Shown in pieces: positions 46,986-58,204 of a DNA stretch of 64,000 bases. Position 1 is the stretch's first letter. Every line of letters starts with the position of its first letter. Source of the DNA: Steromphala cineraria (Eukaryota > Mollusca > Gastropoda > Trochida > Trochidae); contig OU744735.1 in NCBI GenBank assembly GCA_916613615.1, positions 56,838,582-56,902,581 on the forward strand. The letters are read 5' to 3'. A program made the translations under genes and the position numbers. The notes under the pieces are model-generated. The model saw only the letters and a program-made list of their open reading frames with translations. It had not been told where the DNA came from and ran no database searches.

Positions 46986-49190
46986 ATCGAAATCCAAATA
47001 AATAGTAAACTGGAAAAAAATCTTGTTAAACCTTTTATTTTCAAGTTTGACATGTCAATAGACACATGGTGACCTCAATGCATTTTATCGAAGGTTATGT
47101 CGTGACCTTTACCCCAAATACGTCGTCAATTTTAATCCTGCAAATGGTTAATTGTCTTGGTATAGCTTGTATTTCGTGTAACAATTATCAACCCGAGACA
47201 TAAGCTACACGTTCACGGAATGCTCTCACGCCTTCTGATACTGACGGGGTTATGGGAAAACACCAAATTGAATATATGGTTGAAGCCAAGCAGCCGTGAA
47301 TTCGTTATATAAATCTTACTACATCGTATATCTTTGTTTTGTTTAAAAGATTTAGTCAATATTACTTGTGTTATTAAAGGCATGTAAGACGTTATTCAAA
47401 TGTGAAATCCATCGTATCTGGTTCTAAAAAAGTGGGACATTGTGTGCAACTAATTCAATCAAATAGAACAACATGTTCGTTCTAGTTCTAATCAACCAAA
47501 GACTACAAAAGGCGATGTTTTACTATTATTTTTCACAAGGGGATAATTGTCTATGTTCTCGAGTATGAATGTATCTTATGAATTGTATGTTCTTCCTTGA
47601 AAACACACGGAGGGGCATTGAATTCTTGAAAGGGGAAAGCAAAGGTTGTTTTTAGAATTTTAGACTTTTGTTTAAACAAATTTAACAATACTAAGATGTG
47701 TCTTTTCTGAAGGTTAACTGATTGTTAACAGCTTCAGAGCAAAAGCGATTTTGCAGGAAGGTGCTCAAGAACAACTGTAAAGCAAACTATCCACCGATCC
47801 AAACTATCGAGGTCAACCAGTTTCGACATCGTCTTCTCACAGCCATAGAGATTACGTAACAGATTCCTGATTTGAGAAAACAATAGGTCTGTACATTTAC
47901 AACAAGGAAAGTCACATGCGTCAGGATATTGGTCTGACAGAGCGAGTTCTGAAGCACTACCAGGTTAAGATCAAGATTTAGCTCTTCCAAAAGACTCCCT
48001 CACACACATGATGTGAACCCCTTTGATGTCATGCATTTACTTGACATGCACGTCAACTTCACGTTACGTTACATACAATTCAACGACCGACCATCACATT
48101 ACAGACAGAGAAGGAAAGCATTTCGCGAGAGAGACTTCATTATATTTTAAATTCAGTGCAAGAAATGTGCAGATTGAAAAGAAAAAAGAATTGCTTTAAG
48201 GGGAGCAATACAATAAAATGTCTTCGAAGTCACTTTATGACTATTAATATGATAAACACAGTCTTGTCATGGATGATTTCATTTTACCTAGTAATGAGCA
48301 GTTTGATAGAGATTTCCCTAATATCATATCGAGAAAACTTTCATGAAATCCAAGTTCTTCACAATTCATACTGTAACAATACAGTCAAGTAGCTATAGGA
48401 GAATTGACGAAACTTCAAAACTCTTTCACTTTGGAGCTTTTAAAGCTTTTGCAAATGATATATACTACTTTGTGTTCTTTAAACTATTTTGAGTGTTATA
48501 TATTCACAAATACATTAACTGTTTCGAAACAAAGGCTTATCATTTAAATATATAAATACACACTCTTTCTTTAATTAAAAAATAACTCTATCCATCATTT
48601 GTTTTGCAATAAAATTGTGTTTGATAATGATAATCATAATGGAAGGTCTGGTGATGCCTATGATTATTACTGATACTATAATTTCATATAATTCGGTGCG
48701 TGTCGATACCAAGGACGGTTTAGAATAGCAAAATGTTTAAATTCCATCTACATAGCTTGACGTGATTCCTTACATTCTGACCTCGTCCACTTGTACGTTG
48801 AATTTCTCACTTCTCACTTAATTTAACGATACTGATAGGCGATTTAAGGTGTAACTATCTTATCTTTGTCACAATAACAACTGTATTGAATAAACAAGTC
48901 TGTTAAAGGTCCACTGCAATGTTCCATATTAATGATCCCAAGGTACGTACAAATATGTTCTGATGAGCGTGACGCTGTGATAAAAGAGCATATTGGGTTG
49001 TTTCTTGATTTGCACTAGAAAGTTTGAACTTGATATTGGTTTAAGTGCACAGGATTTTTAAATAATATTACAGAAATGTATAGCTAATCCCCTTTAGGAT
49101 ATTACTTTTTGATATGCGGGCAGGCATATCCATATCTAACATGATTTAACACATGTACATATTGATAATCTTAAATTTCAATATCATTAA
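46986..49190. other. intergenic
   Basis: No gene is supported. Open frames at 47787-47990 and 48156-48392 have no domain, splice context or paralogue. Confidence 0.4.
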
Positions 49191-49481
49191 AGGGGCCTTG
49201 ATATTTTCATATTTCTAATTTTTTACTGATAATTGTACGGTAATGCTCATTGTATTACTTTTATAGCGTCAAAAATCTCATTAAATCAATCAATCATCCA
49301 TAGTCAGAGAACAAAATTTAAATATTCACATAAAGTCCATTGGCGGCCATTTTTTGTGAACACGTTTATTTCATTTTTTTGACATTATATATTTGATTTA
49401 TTACTTCTTCATTGAGTTTATATACATTTTCTTTCAATTGGAACCATTTTTTTTCAATTTCCTGACATCACCACTGCCCCT
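49191..49481. mobile_element. TTAA-flanked MITE, copy 1
   Basis: TTAA lies at 49187-49190 and 49482-49485. Ends are AGGGG... and ...CTGCCCCT. The interior shares 'ccattggcggccatttttt' with the copy at 63228-63583. The left terminus is diverged. Confidence 0.75.
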
Positions 49482-50259
49482 TTAAAGAATGTAGAACAGA
49501 GAAGATTTAAAAACCTCCTGCTGGTCAGTTGAATAGGTTGTCAAAATGTTTTATAAAAAGTTTGGAGGAAAAGAATTATTTTCGTGTTTTTTCAATGTTT
49601 CTTTATGTAAAGTAAATGATGTTTTGCAGAGAGACTACCAAAACATAGCTTGTGTATATAAACAACTATCGTATATCACTCTGAACACACAGCGTTAGAA
49701 CATTAAAGCTGCATGTGTGACGTCGTCAAGGATACGATTAAATTGAATAATGGAAAATGCTCGTTAAGATACAATACATATTCTGGCTCATCTCCAGATT
49801 TGATTAAATGATATCATTTTTTATACAAATATATTGCAAAGGTTGTTTTTGGGGTTTGGGCATAATTATCTTCTAAAGTTCAATGATCGGACCCAATTAA
49901 ATGTATTTTTAAGTGTAATCGGGTAAGGGTAATCAACGTACATCGTGCATGCTTCACGCGCAAAATGACCCACCATAATAATTTCTGATCTATCCGGAGA
50001 TGTAAAATCATACCCAAGTTAAAACAAGCCAAAATTTCTCTACATATTTGTTAGTTATTGAATTTTGCCTTTTATAACATGATCATCTAAAAGACATGAC
50101 CGTTTACATAATATTTCTTTAAGAGTTGATGTTATACAAGTACAAGTATATAAAGCGGTTCTCTATATACACATTGCTGCATGAACACACTTCTTCCCCT
50201 TCAAATACTTTCATTACAACATTTAGAATGAAGGATTTCAAATTCAATGTACTTTTCAG
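49482..50259. other. intergenic upstream of EF-hand gene Y
   Basis: No coding feature is seen. 'ttttcag' immediately before the ATG at 50260 could be an acceptor, implying a non-coding first exon somewhere here. Confidence 0.35.
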
Positions 50260-53040
50260 ATGAGCTGGTTGTTAGTCTTCTTATTTTGCGTTGATTTCAC
50301 CTTCGCTGCCTCTGAGTAAGTTGTTTTATGTTTTCAGTATCATAAAGTTCAAGGTTTTGTTACTACCTCTATGTTGAAAATCACATTGAATTTCAAGTCA
50401 AATATCACGGATGGTTCGTTTCTATTTGTTTCAGTTTTCATGTTTATCACAATATGTAAGCAATCGAGGATTTCGCTTTTATTATCCTTGGAATTGTGAA
50501 TGAAAATGATAATATCTTTATGTCTATAACTATAATCTGAGGCACAGACAAGTTCCTCAGTGGCTGATCCAGGAGGCTCACCTTATGTAGATGGGATAAT
50601 GACGGTTTTCAAACACTTAATAATGAGGATATTTATATCGCGCTATTACCAGGTACACAAGTACCTGCTCAAAGCGCTTCCTCCATTATTACCCTGAAGG
50701 AATTTGACTTTCAAAGTTAATAATAATAATAATAATGATAAGTTTAACGTCAAGTATCCATCTTTGTAAGTTGCTCACCGACGATTCACTAATGTGCATT
50801 ATTACCCTGACGGATTGTACTTTTTCAAAGCTGCTTGCCTGCGCTGAGAGTCCATTTCGGACAGTACACCCGTTTAACCAGGTACCCATTTTACAGCTGG
50901 GTGGACTGAGTGCAATGTGGATGAAGTGCCTTGCCCAAGGACACAACACAGACTGAGACCCAGGTCATAATTCTTGGTGTCTCCTCCGGGATTTGAACCC
51001 GGGTCTCTGGCGTGAGAGGCCAGCATGCTAACCACTACACCACTGTGCACCGCTTCCAAAATTGCGGATGGGATACCCTAAATCAGACACTCCCTGAAAT
51101 CATTACTGTAGCTTGTGATAAAGCTTCCATTCCCGGCGTTTCGAATACCGATCTCTCAGCAACGACATTTAGATAACTTGGTCACGGTTTAATAACTAAG
51201 TTAATAACTAATGATGTCATGAATGATTGTCACAACTACAATACATGCCATGAACTATATTATTGAACTACCATAATATATACATCATCGGTTAACTTTA
51301 TTTCAACTTCCCAGCGATTCCATTTCAAAGAATACAAGAAATTCCTTCAACCAGATGGACAAAAACAAAGATGGAAGTCTCTCACCCTCAGAGTTTGAAA
51401 GTTTCTTTGGATGGTAAGCACTTAACCATCTTTATAAAAACCCTGTAATACGCGAATTGGCAAATTGAATACAAATTTGATGGGAATAACATGTAGGTTC
51501 ATATTTGATAGAAGAGTTTTGAATGGTTATCATTATCACGTTTTCTATTCATTCATTCATTCATTCATTCATTCATTCATTCATTCGTTTGTTTGTTTGT
51601 TTGTTTGTTTGTTTGTTTAATTGTTTGTGTATTTGTTTATTTATTTATTATTTATTTATTTATTATTTACTTATTTCAGGTGACGGACACATCAATCTAC
51701 ATGAGTATGCTGCTTTGATTAAGATGCCAATGGCTGAGGCAAAGAAACGTTTCGATTTCTACGACATCAATAATGATCACGACTTTACCAAGGCTGATGT
51801 AGCTTTATCTTTCAAAGATTATGACACCAACGGTAAAAGTATAACAACCTTTCAGAAATATAAACCTTTCTCTTAATGCCACAATATCACTACATTGAAC
51901 TCGTTATACATTTGGTGTGGAAATAAGTTTTACTAGACTATTTAACTTATTTCCCCTAAAATGTCAAAGTTTTAAAAACATAATGATAGGTTTTGTAAGC
52001 TATGTAAGACAACAACTTACTTCATAATAATTAATCAATACACGTACACACACATTATTTTAAACATGTAGCATGTTCTCCCTGCATTCCACTCTGCCTA
52101 CGTTCCACTCTCCCTGCATTCCATTCTTCAGCAAAATGACTTTTAACAAATCTCAAATGGCTTAGCTTACTATTGATGATTATTTGTTTGGAGCCTTTAA
52201 AGGGGCAGTAGCACGTTTTTATGAGTAATATAAGGTGATGTCAGGAAAATGAAAGACAATGTATTTAATCTAAATGACGCAGTACTAATTCAAATATATA
52301 ACATGAAGTTTAGCCATGCGATACCCTTTTCTTACACAAATGAATTAAAGGTGTTCACACAAAATGGCTGCAAATGGATTTGATGTAAATCCTCATACTT
52401 TGTCCTCTGACTATGTATGATTGTCTTGTGTAATGTGATTTTTGACACTGTCAAATTAATACACTTAGCATTAACTTACATTTATAAGTGAAATATTTGA
52501 AATATAAAATTATCAAAAAACATGCTACTGCCCCTTTAAGTTTGCAAAGTAGGAGTCAGTCATTAATAACTAACCGTTGAAATGTTTACAGGTGATGGGG
52601 AAGTCTCCTTGGGCGAATTCAACGCTTATGCAAAGGTAATTATATAAACAATCGTAAAATCAAGACGTGGTATTCTTATTTTTATTTTATGTTAAAAGAA
52701 GAATATTTGATTCATACACTCGGTAATGTTTAATCTAGTGTTAATATGTTTACAATATGTATCTATCTTATTTCTTCTAATAGTTACACGTTTTTTTAAA
52801 TTATTAAAAAATTCAATAAATATAAATGAAATGTGGTTTACAATATGTATCTATCTTATTTCTTCTCATAGTTACACGTTTTTTTTAATTATTAAAAAAT
52901 TCAATAAATATAAATGAAATGTGGTTTACAATATGTATCTATCTTATTTCTTATATATTGTTAACATGATTTATATACATTTTACTCTTTCTGTTTTCCT
53001 CCAGGCTTTGCAAGCGGCTTTCCAGGCGGTCAGAAAATAG
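50260..53040 (+). CDS. EF-hand paralogue Y: secreted four-EF-hand protein, phase conflict after exon 2
   Basis: Exons are 50260-50315 (signal peptide MSWLLVFLFCVDFTFA), 51315-51413 (99 nt), 51680-51832 (153), 52592-52635 (44) and 53005-53040 (36 with TAG). Loops: DKNKDGSLSPSE, the GDGHINLHE part of loop 2, DINNDHDFTKAD and DTNGDGEVSLGE. Such proteins bind calcium, and the signal peptide points outside the cell. Exon 2 is 99 nt against 104 and 101 in the paralogues. It ends in phase 2 (GGATG|GTAAGC) while exon 3 needs phase 1, so simple splicing gives a frameshift and immediate stop. A small deletion, an unseen micro-exon or a weak donor (GAAA|GTTTCT) could explain it. AATAAA is at 53096-53101. 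Confidence 0.72.
50620..51055 (-). mobile_element. tRNA-Glu-derived SINE(s) in intron 1 of gene Y
   Basis: On the minus strand from about 51055, GTGTAGTGGTTAGCATGCTG forms the A-box region. An anticodon stem-loop CTGGC-CTCTCAC-GCCAG follows, with CTC (Glu) in the anticodon position, then GGGTTCAAATCCCGG as B box. The body includes 'gtccttgggcaaggcactt' and ends in (ATT)n near 50719-50740. A second SINE-tail piece ('gcgctattaccaggtac') lies at 50635-50700. It is a SINE head and not a working tRNA gene, because the acceptor stem is not paired. Confidence 0.75.
51541..51668. repeat. tetranucleotide microsatellite in intron 2 of gene Y
   Basis: (ATTC)n changes into (GTTT)n and then (ATTT)n, ending directly before the exon 3 acceptor, where it may act as the pyrimidine-rich tract. 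Confidence 0.9.
52201..52535. mobile_element. TTAA-flanked MITE, copy 2 (intron 3 of gene Y)
   Basis: 335 bp with ends AGGGGCAGTAGCACGTTTTT and the inverted ...CATGCTACTGCCCCT. TTAA lies at 52197-52200 and 52536-52539. Its orientation is opposite to the copies at 49 and 63 kb, since 'gtgttcacacaaaatggc' matches their reverse complement. Confidence 0.85.
52748..52950. repeat. ~88 bp direct repeat in intron 4 of gene Y
   Basis: 'acaatatgtatctatcttat' followed by 'ttcttctaatagttacacg' occurs twice, with a partial third copy. An inverted copy lies at 53950-54040 on the far side of the last exon. Confidence 0.8.
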
Positions 53041-54302
53041 ATACGAGTAAATAACACTACCGATCGTTACTGCATCAGTCAATTGTCCTGAAGTTAATAA
53101 ACCTCGCCTTGATTTATCTACAACGTTATTTTTACATGATTTTGTAAAAAAGGGAAATAGAGTGGTAATGCCAGGAAAGGTGAATGAAGTCAAGGAGAAA
53201 CCTCTAGCTTTAAATCATTTATTGATTAAATATGCGAGTCACATTCCGATTTACAAGTCATGTTCTAAGGGAAAAGAATTTAACCAATATTAATAACGTA
53301 TTGTACGTTGGTAGGTTAACGATGACTTTTATGATCAATGATCATAATATGGCAAACGCCGGGTAATCATATATTTCATGCAGAGATATTTGTCATCCAA
53401 AATCCAAACTTTGTTTCTTATATACTGATAGACGGATAAAATGGAAAAGGGCACACTTAGTTTTGATATTTCGATGATACTGCATGAAGTCATCCTCGAT
53501 AATCCAGGGTTTACCATATAGCAAGCGTACCGAAAATTCTTCATTGGAAAATTATCGAAACGTTTACTCTGGATGATCGAGGGTTGTATGAGATAATGTT
53601 TGAATGCGATGTAAAGTCCGATTCATACAAAACACAGCAGTTGACACGATGAGATAGTAAGTGTTTTTGGCGTTTATTAGTTATTACTCGGCAATATATC
53701 AAATTCTTACAGATGAGTCTAATGAAAGCAATGTCATGTAATAATGGTTTTACATTTATAAACATTTACTAAAAATGTGTAAACAAGTTAATCAGCAATG
53801 CATATGACAATAAACCTGCAACGTTCTTTTCACTGACATTGGAAGTTGGACGAGCATTGCAACAGCAATTGACAACAAAAGTCATGAATGACCTCGTAAG
53901 AAGAGTGCTTTGTAACACGTGTTTAGGTCTGAAATCATAAAAGAAAACCACATTTAATTCATATTTATTGAATTTTTAAATAATTTTGAAAAACGTGTAA
54001 CTATTAGAAGAAATAAGATAGAAACATATTGTAAACCAAAAAAAAAGAGTTTAACCAGACCAAAATTCAATAACAAAATAAAATCGCAAATAGAAATGTT
54101 TGCAAATGAAAGAATTCAGTACATATCATGCAAAAACATATCACAATATTGCAATATTACATTCAGTTCAGGAATGTTAATCAGACAAAACATCAGGTAG
54201 CTAGGTGCAGAAAGAAATGCAACGCCAGGTGTTAAATGTCTGTATGACTGTGGAATTTGCTTATCTCTGACCGTCTATAATAGTGGAAAGTTACCGATCC
54301 TC
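53041..54302. other. 3' flank of gene Y and inverted repeat partner
   Basis: Holds the poly(A) signal at 53096-53101. At about 53950-54040 is the reverse complement of the 88 bp repeat from 52748-52950. No gene is supported. Confidence 0.5.
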
Positions 54303-56838
54303 GTCCACTCGGTGTCCTCCTGTTACTCAGGTAAGTACATATATATATACTGCCGCTCTCTTCCTTTCATCGTCCTCTCAGTGTCCTCCTGTTACTCAGG
54401 TAAGTACATATATATATACTGCCGCTCTCTTCCTGTCATTGTCCACTCGGTATCCTCCTGTTACTCAGGTAAGTACATATATATATACTGCCGCTCTCTT
54501 CCTTTCATTGTCCACTCGGTGACCTCCTGTTACTCAGGTAAGTACATATATATATACTGCCGCTCTCTTCCTTTCATCGTCCACTCAGTGTCCTCCTGTT
54601 ACTCAGGTAAGTACATATATATATATTGCCGCTCTCTTCCTTTCATTGTCCACTCAGTGTCCTCCTGTTACTCAGGTAAGTACATATATATATATTGCCG
54701 CTCTCTTCCTTTCATCGTCCACTCGGTGTCCTCCTGTTACTCAGGTAAGTACATATATATATACTGCCGCTCTCTTCCTTTCATTGTCCACTCGGTGACC
54801 TCCTGTTACTCAGGTAAGTACATATATATATACTGCCGCTCTCTTCCTTTCATCGTCCACTCAGTGTCCTCCTGTTACTCAGGTAAGTACATATATATAT
54901 ACTGCCGCTCTCTTCCTTTCATCGTCCACTCAGTGTCCTCCTGTTACTCAGGTAAGTACATATATATATACTGCCGCTCTCTTCCTTTCATTGTCCACTC
55001 GGTGACCTCCTGTTACTCAGGTAAGTACATATATATATACTGCCGCTCTCTTCCTTTCATCGTCCACTCAGTGTCCTCCTGTTACTCAGGTAAGTACATA
55101 TATATATACTGTACTGCCGCTCTCTTCCTGTCATTGTCCACTCGGTGTCCTCCTGTTACTCAGGTAAGTACATATATATATATATATATACTGCCGCTCT
55201 CTTCCTTTCATTGTCCACTCGGTGTCCTCCTGTTACTCAGGTAAGTACATATATATATACTGCCGCTCTCTTCCTTTCATTGTCCACTCAGTGTCCTCCT
55301 GTTACTCAGGTAAGTACATATATATATATATATATATACTGCCGCTCTCTTCCTTTCATTGTCCACTCAGTGTCCACCTGTTACTCAGGTAAGTACATAT
55401 ATATATACTGCCGCTCTCTTCCTTTCATCGTCCACTCAGTGTCCTCCTGTTACTCAGGTAAGTACATATATATACTGTCGCTCTCTTCCTTTCATCGTCC
55501 ACTCGGTGTCCTCCTGTTACTCAGGTAAGTACATATATATATACTGCCGCTCTCTTCCTTTCATCGTCCACTCAGTGTCCTACTGTTACTCAGGTAAGTA
55601 CATATATATATACTGCCGCTCTCTCCCTTTCATTGTCCACTCGGTGTCCTCCTGTTACTCAGGTAAGTACATATATATATATATATACTGCCGCTCTCTT
55701 CCTTTCATCGTCCACTCAGTGTCCTCCTGTTACTCAGGTAAGTACATATATATATACTGCCGCTCTCTTCCTTTCATCGTCCACTCGGTGTCCTCCTGTT
55801 ACTCAGGTAAGTACATATATATATACTGCCGCTCTCTTCCTTTCATCGTCCACTCAGTGTCCTACTGTTACTCAGGTAAGTACATATATATATACTGCCG
55901 CTCTCTTCCTTTCATCGTCCACTCGGTGTCCTCCTGTTACTCAGGTAAGTACATATATATATACTGCCGCTCTCTTCCTTTCATCGTCCACTCAGTGTCC
56001 TACTGTTACTCAGGTAAGTACATATATATATACTGCCGCTCTCTCCCTTTCATTGTCCACTCGGTGTCCTCCTGTTACTCAGGTAAGTACATATATATAT
56101 ATATATATATACTGCCGCTCTCTTCCTTTCATCGTCCACTCGGTGTCCTCCTGTTACTCAGGTAAGTACATATATATATACTGCCGCTCTCTTCCTTTCA
56201 TCGTCCACTCAGTGTCCTCCTGTTACTCAGGTAAGTACATATATATATACTGCCGCTCTCTTCCTTTCATCGTCCACTCGGTGTCCTCCTGTTACTCAGG
56301 TAAGTACATATATATATACTGCCGCTCTCTTCCTTTCATTGTCCACTCAGTGTCCTCCTGTTACTCAGGTAAGTACATATATATATACTGCCGCTCTCTT
56401 CCTTTCATTGTCCACTCGATGTCCTCCTGTTACTCAGGTAAGTACATATATATATACTGCCGCTCTCTTCCTTTCATTGTCCACTCGATGTCCTCCTGTT
56501 ACTCAGGTAAGTACATATATATATACTGCCGCTCTCTTCCTTTCATCGTCCACTCAGTGTCCTCCTGTTACTCAGGTAAGTACATATATATATATTGCCG
56601 CTCTCTTCCTTTCATCGTCCACTCAGTGTCCTCCTGTTACTCAGGTAAGTACATATATATATATTGCCGCTCTCTTCCTTTCATCGTCCACTCAGTGTCC
56701 TACTGTTACTCAGGTAAGAACATATATATATATACTGCCGCTCTCTTCCTTTCATCGTCCACTCGGTGTCCTCCTGTTACTCAGGTAAGTACATATATAC
56801 ATGTATATACTGCCGCTCTCTTCCTTTCATTGTCGCTG
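54303..56838 (+). repeat. 69 bp tandem array carrying splice-site consensus in every unit (36 copies)
   Basis: Unit order is pyrimidine-rich CTCTCTTCCTTTCATCGTCC, ACTCAG (or ACTCGG/ACTCGA), TGTCCTCCTGTTACTCAG, GTAAGTAC, then (AT)n and ACTGCCG. All 36 units keep CAGGTAAG. Eighteen have AG before TGTCC and eighteen do not (16 GG, 2 GA). In AG units the layout equals an 18-nt exon flanked by acceptor and donor with a 51-nt intron. Because 69 is a multiple of three, long open frames run through (repeating 23-residue unit). They are most simply a by-product of the repeat. The last unit is truncated at about 56838, where a LINE 3' end begins. Whether it is transcribed is unknown. Confidence 0.95.
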
Positions 56839-57258
56839 ATGCAATACATCGATTTCAAAAGGTACCATTTTCTGAAAGATTTTGTTTTAACTCTAAAAAT
56901 GTTGTCGAAGACGAAATGCATGTTTTAATCTCCTGTCCTGTTTATAATGAGATAAGATATGACTTTTATGATGTTTGCGCTAGGAAACATGCCCAAGTTA
57001 ATGTTTTATCTCCTATAGAGAAGTTTTAAACTATTTTAAGTAATCATAAGCTTACTTTTGACAGTGTCAGAACCTGCCATGAAATTCTTACCTTAAGAAA
57101 AGATATTTTATATAATCCATAACATTCTTTTATGTGTATATATGATTTAATGACATTTGTGTCCCTACACATTTTAGTGATTTTATCATATGTATATTGT
57201 CTCTCATAAATCGCTGAGCGATTGGATGTACTACACATGTGAGACGTTAATAAAATGT

Positions 57259-57290
<32 letters not shown>
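56839..57290 (+). mobile_element. 3' end of a non-LTR retrotransposon with (TCTG)n tail
   Basis: The plus-strand frame carries FQKVPFSERFCF and VVEDEMHVLISCPVYNEIR, the conserved region after the reverse transcriptase in many animal LINEs. It is followed by a 3' UTR with AATAAAA near 57250 and a (TGTC)n run at 57259-57287. Strongly 5' truncated. Confidence 0.8.
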
Positions 57291-58204
57291 CATCAACTAA
57301 CATGCACCTGTATCCAAGAATTGTGTTCACGTTATGGTCAATTCAGCTATCAACATCAAGAAAGACGAAAACTTCTTTGAAAGGACATATTTTTTAGAGT
57401 TTGCCTTATCCAAAATTATATATATCCCGCTGTTAATTTCGACACTCGTGACAATTTTGAAATTCCCATTTTTTTATTCATCTGAAAGTTCGAATTTTTA
57501 GCCAAAGTAAGAATGATGAATTATTCATCATGATTGACATGCAGTTATTTCTAACACTATAATAGTTTTTATCAATATAAAATTATTTCAAAAGTGATAT
57601 TGCCAAATATATTGCTCCAATACGTTAGCGTATAAATCTCAGGTTCCGTAAATCGAGCCGTCAAACTGATCTGTGACTTTTTCGAACCCAACCAATCAGC
57701 GAGTTCTCCCCGTAAGCCAGAAAGCCTACGAACTCGCTGATTGGCTTGATTTGAATGACGTCACAGGTCCGTCTACCGGCTCGATTATCTAAGTCTAGTG
57801 AGCTCCATACGTCAACGCAGATCTTAATTTACCGAGATTGGATTTAACAACTTAATGAGTGTCTAGCATATCAGACATGTACGTTGCTCAGTGATAATAT
57901 ATTTGTAAAAGTAATAAATTTCCACAAAGTTGAGCAATTGAACAACATGATGTACCATTTTTTTGGACGTTTGTTTACTGACGTCTGACTGAAACTTAAC
58001 ATATTTATTTAATGACTTTACGTTACGTGAAAGTTTCATGAAACAAAAAAGTTTACCAAGTTCTTATACTGTTAAGCATAAAGTAGAACGAAATTATTCA
58101 CATTGTGATCAAATTGTTTTTGACAATGAAAACATTTGTTTCGTCAAAATTAATTCTAAAAAGTTAACCTAACATGATGTTCACTTCCGTTTATTGCAGA
58201 TAAA
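57291..58204. other. intergenic with fold-back element
   Basis: No gene. It contains the fold-back element 57651-57786. 'tttattgcag' just before the ATG at 58205 could be an acceptor for an unseen 5' non-coding exon. Confidence 0.4.
57651..57786. repeat. fold-back element
   Basis: Outer arms AATCGAGCCG / CGGCTCGATT and inner arms CCAATCAGCGAGTTC / GAACTCGCTGATTGG are inverted copies. It includes a TGACGTCA. Confidence 0.82.

Noticed and set aside
54312..56928. Long open frames of 117-431 codons through the 69 bp array
   Set aside because: They arise because 69 is a multiple of three and the unit lacks stops in several frames. Frame changes follow the (AT)n length. Without transcript evidence they are not called as genes.
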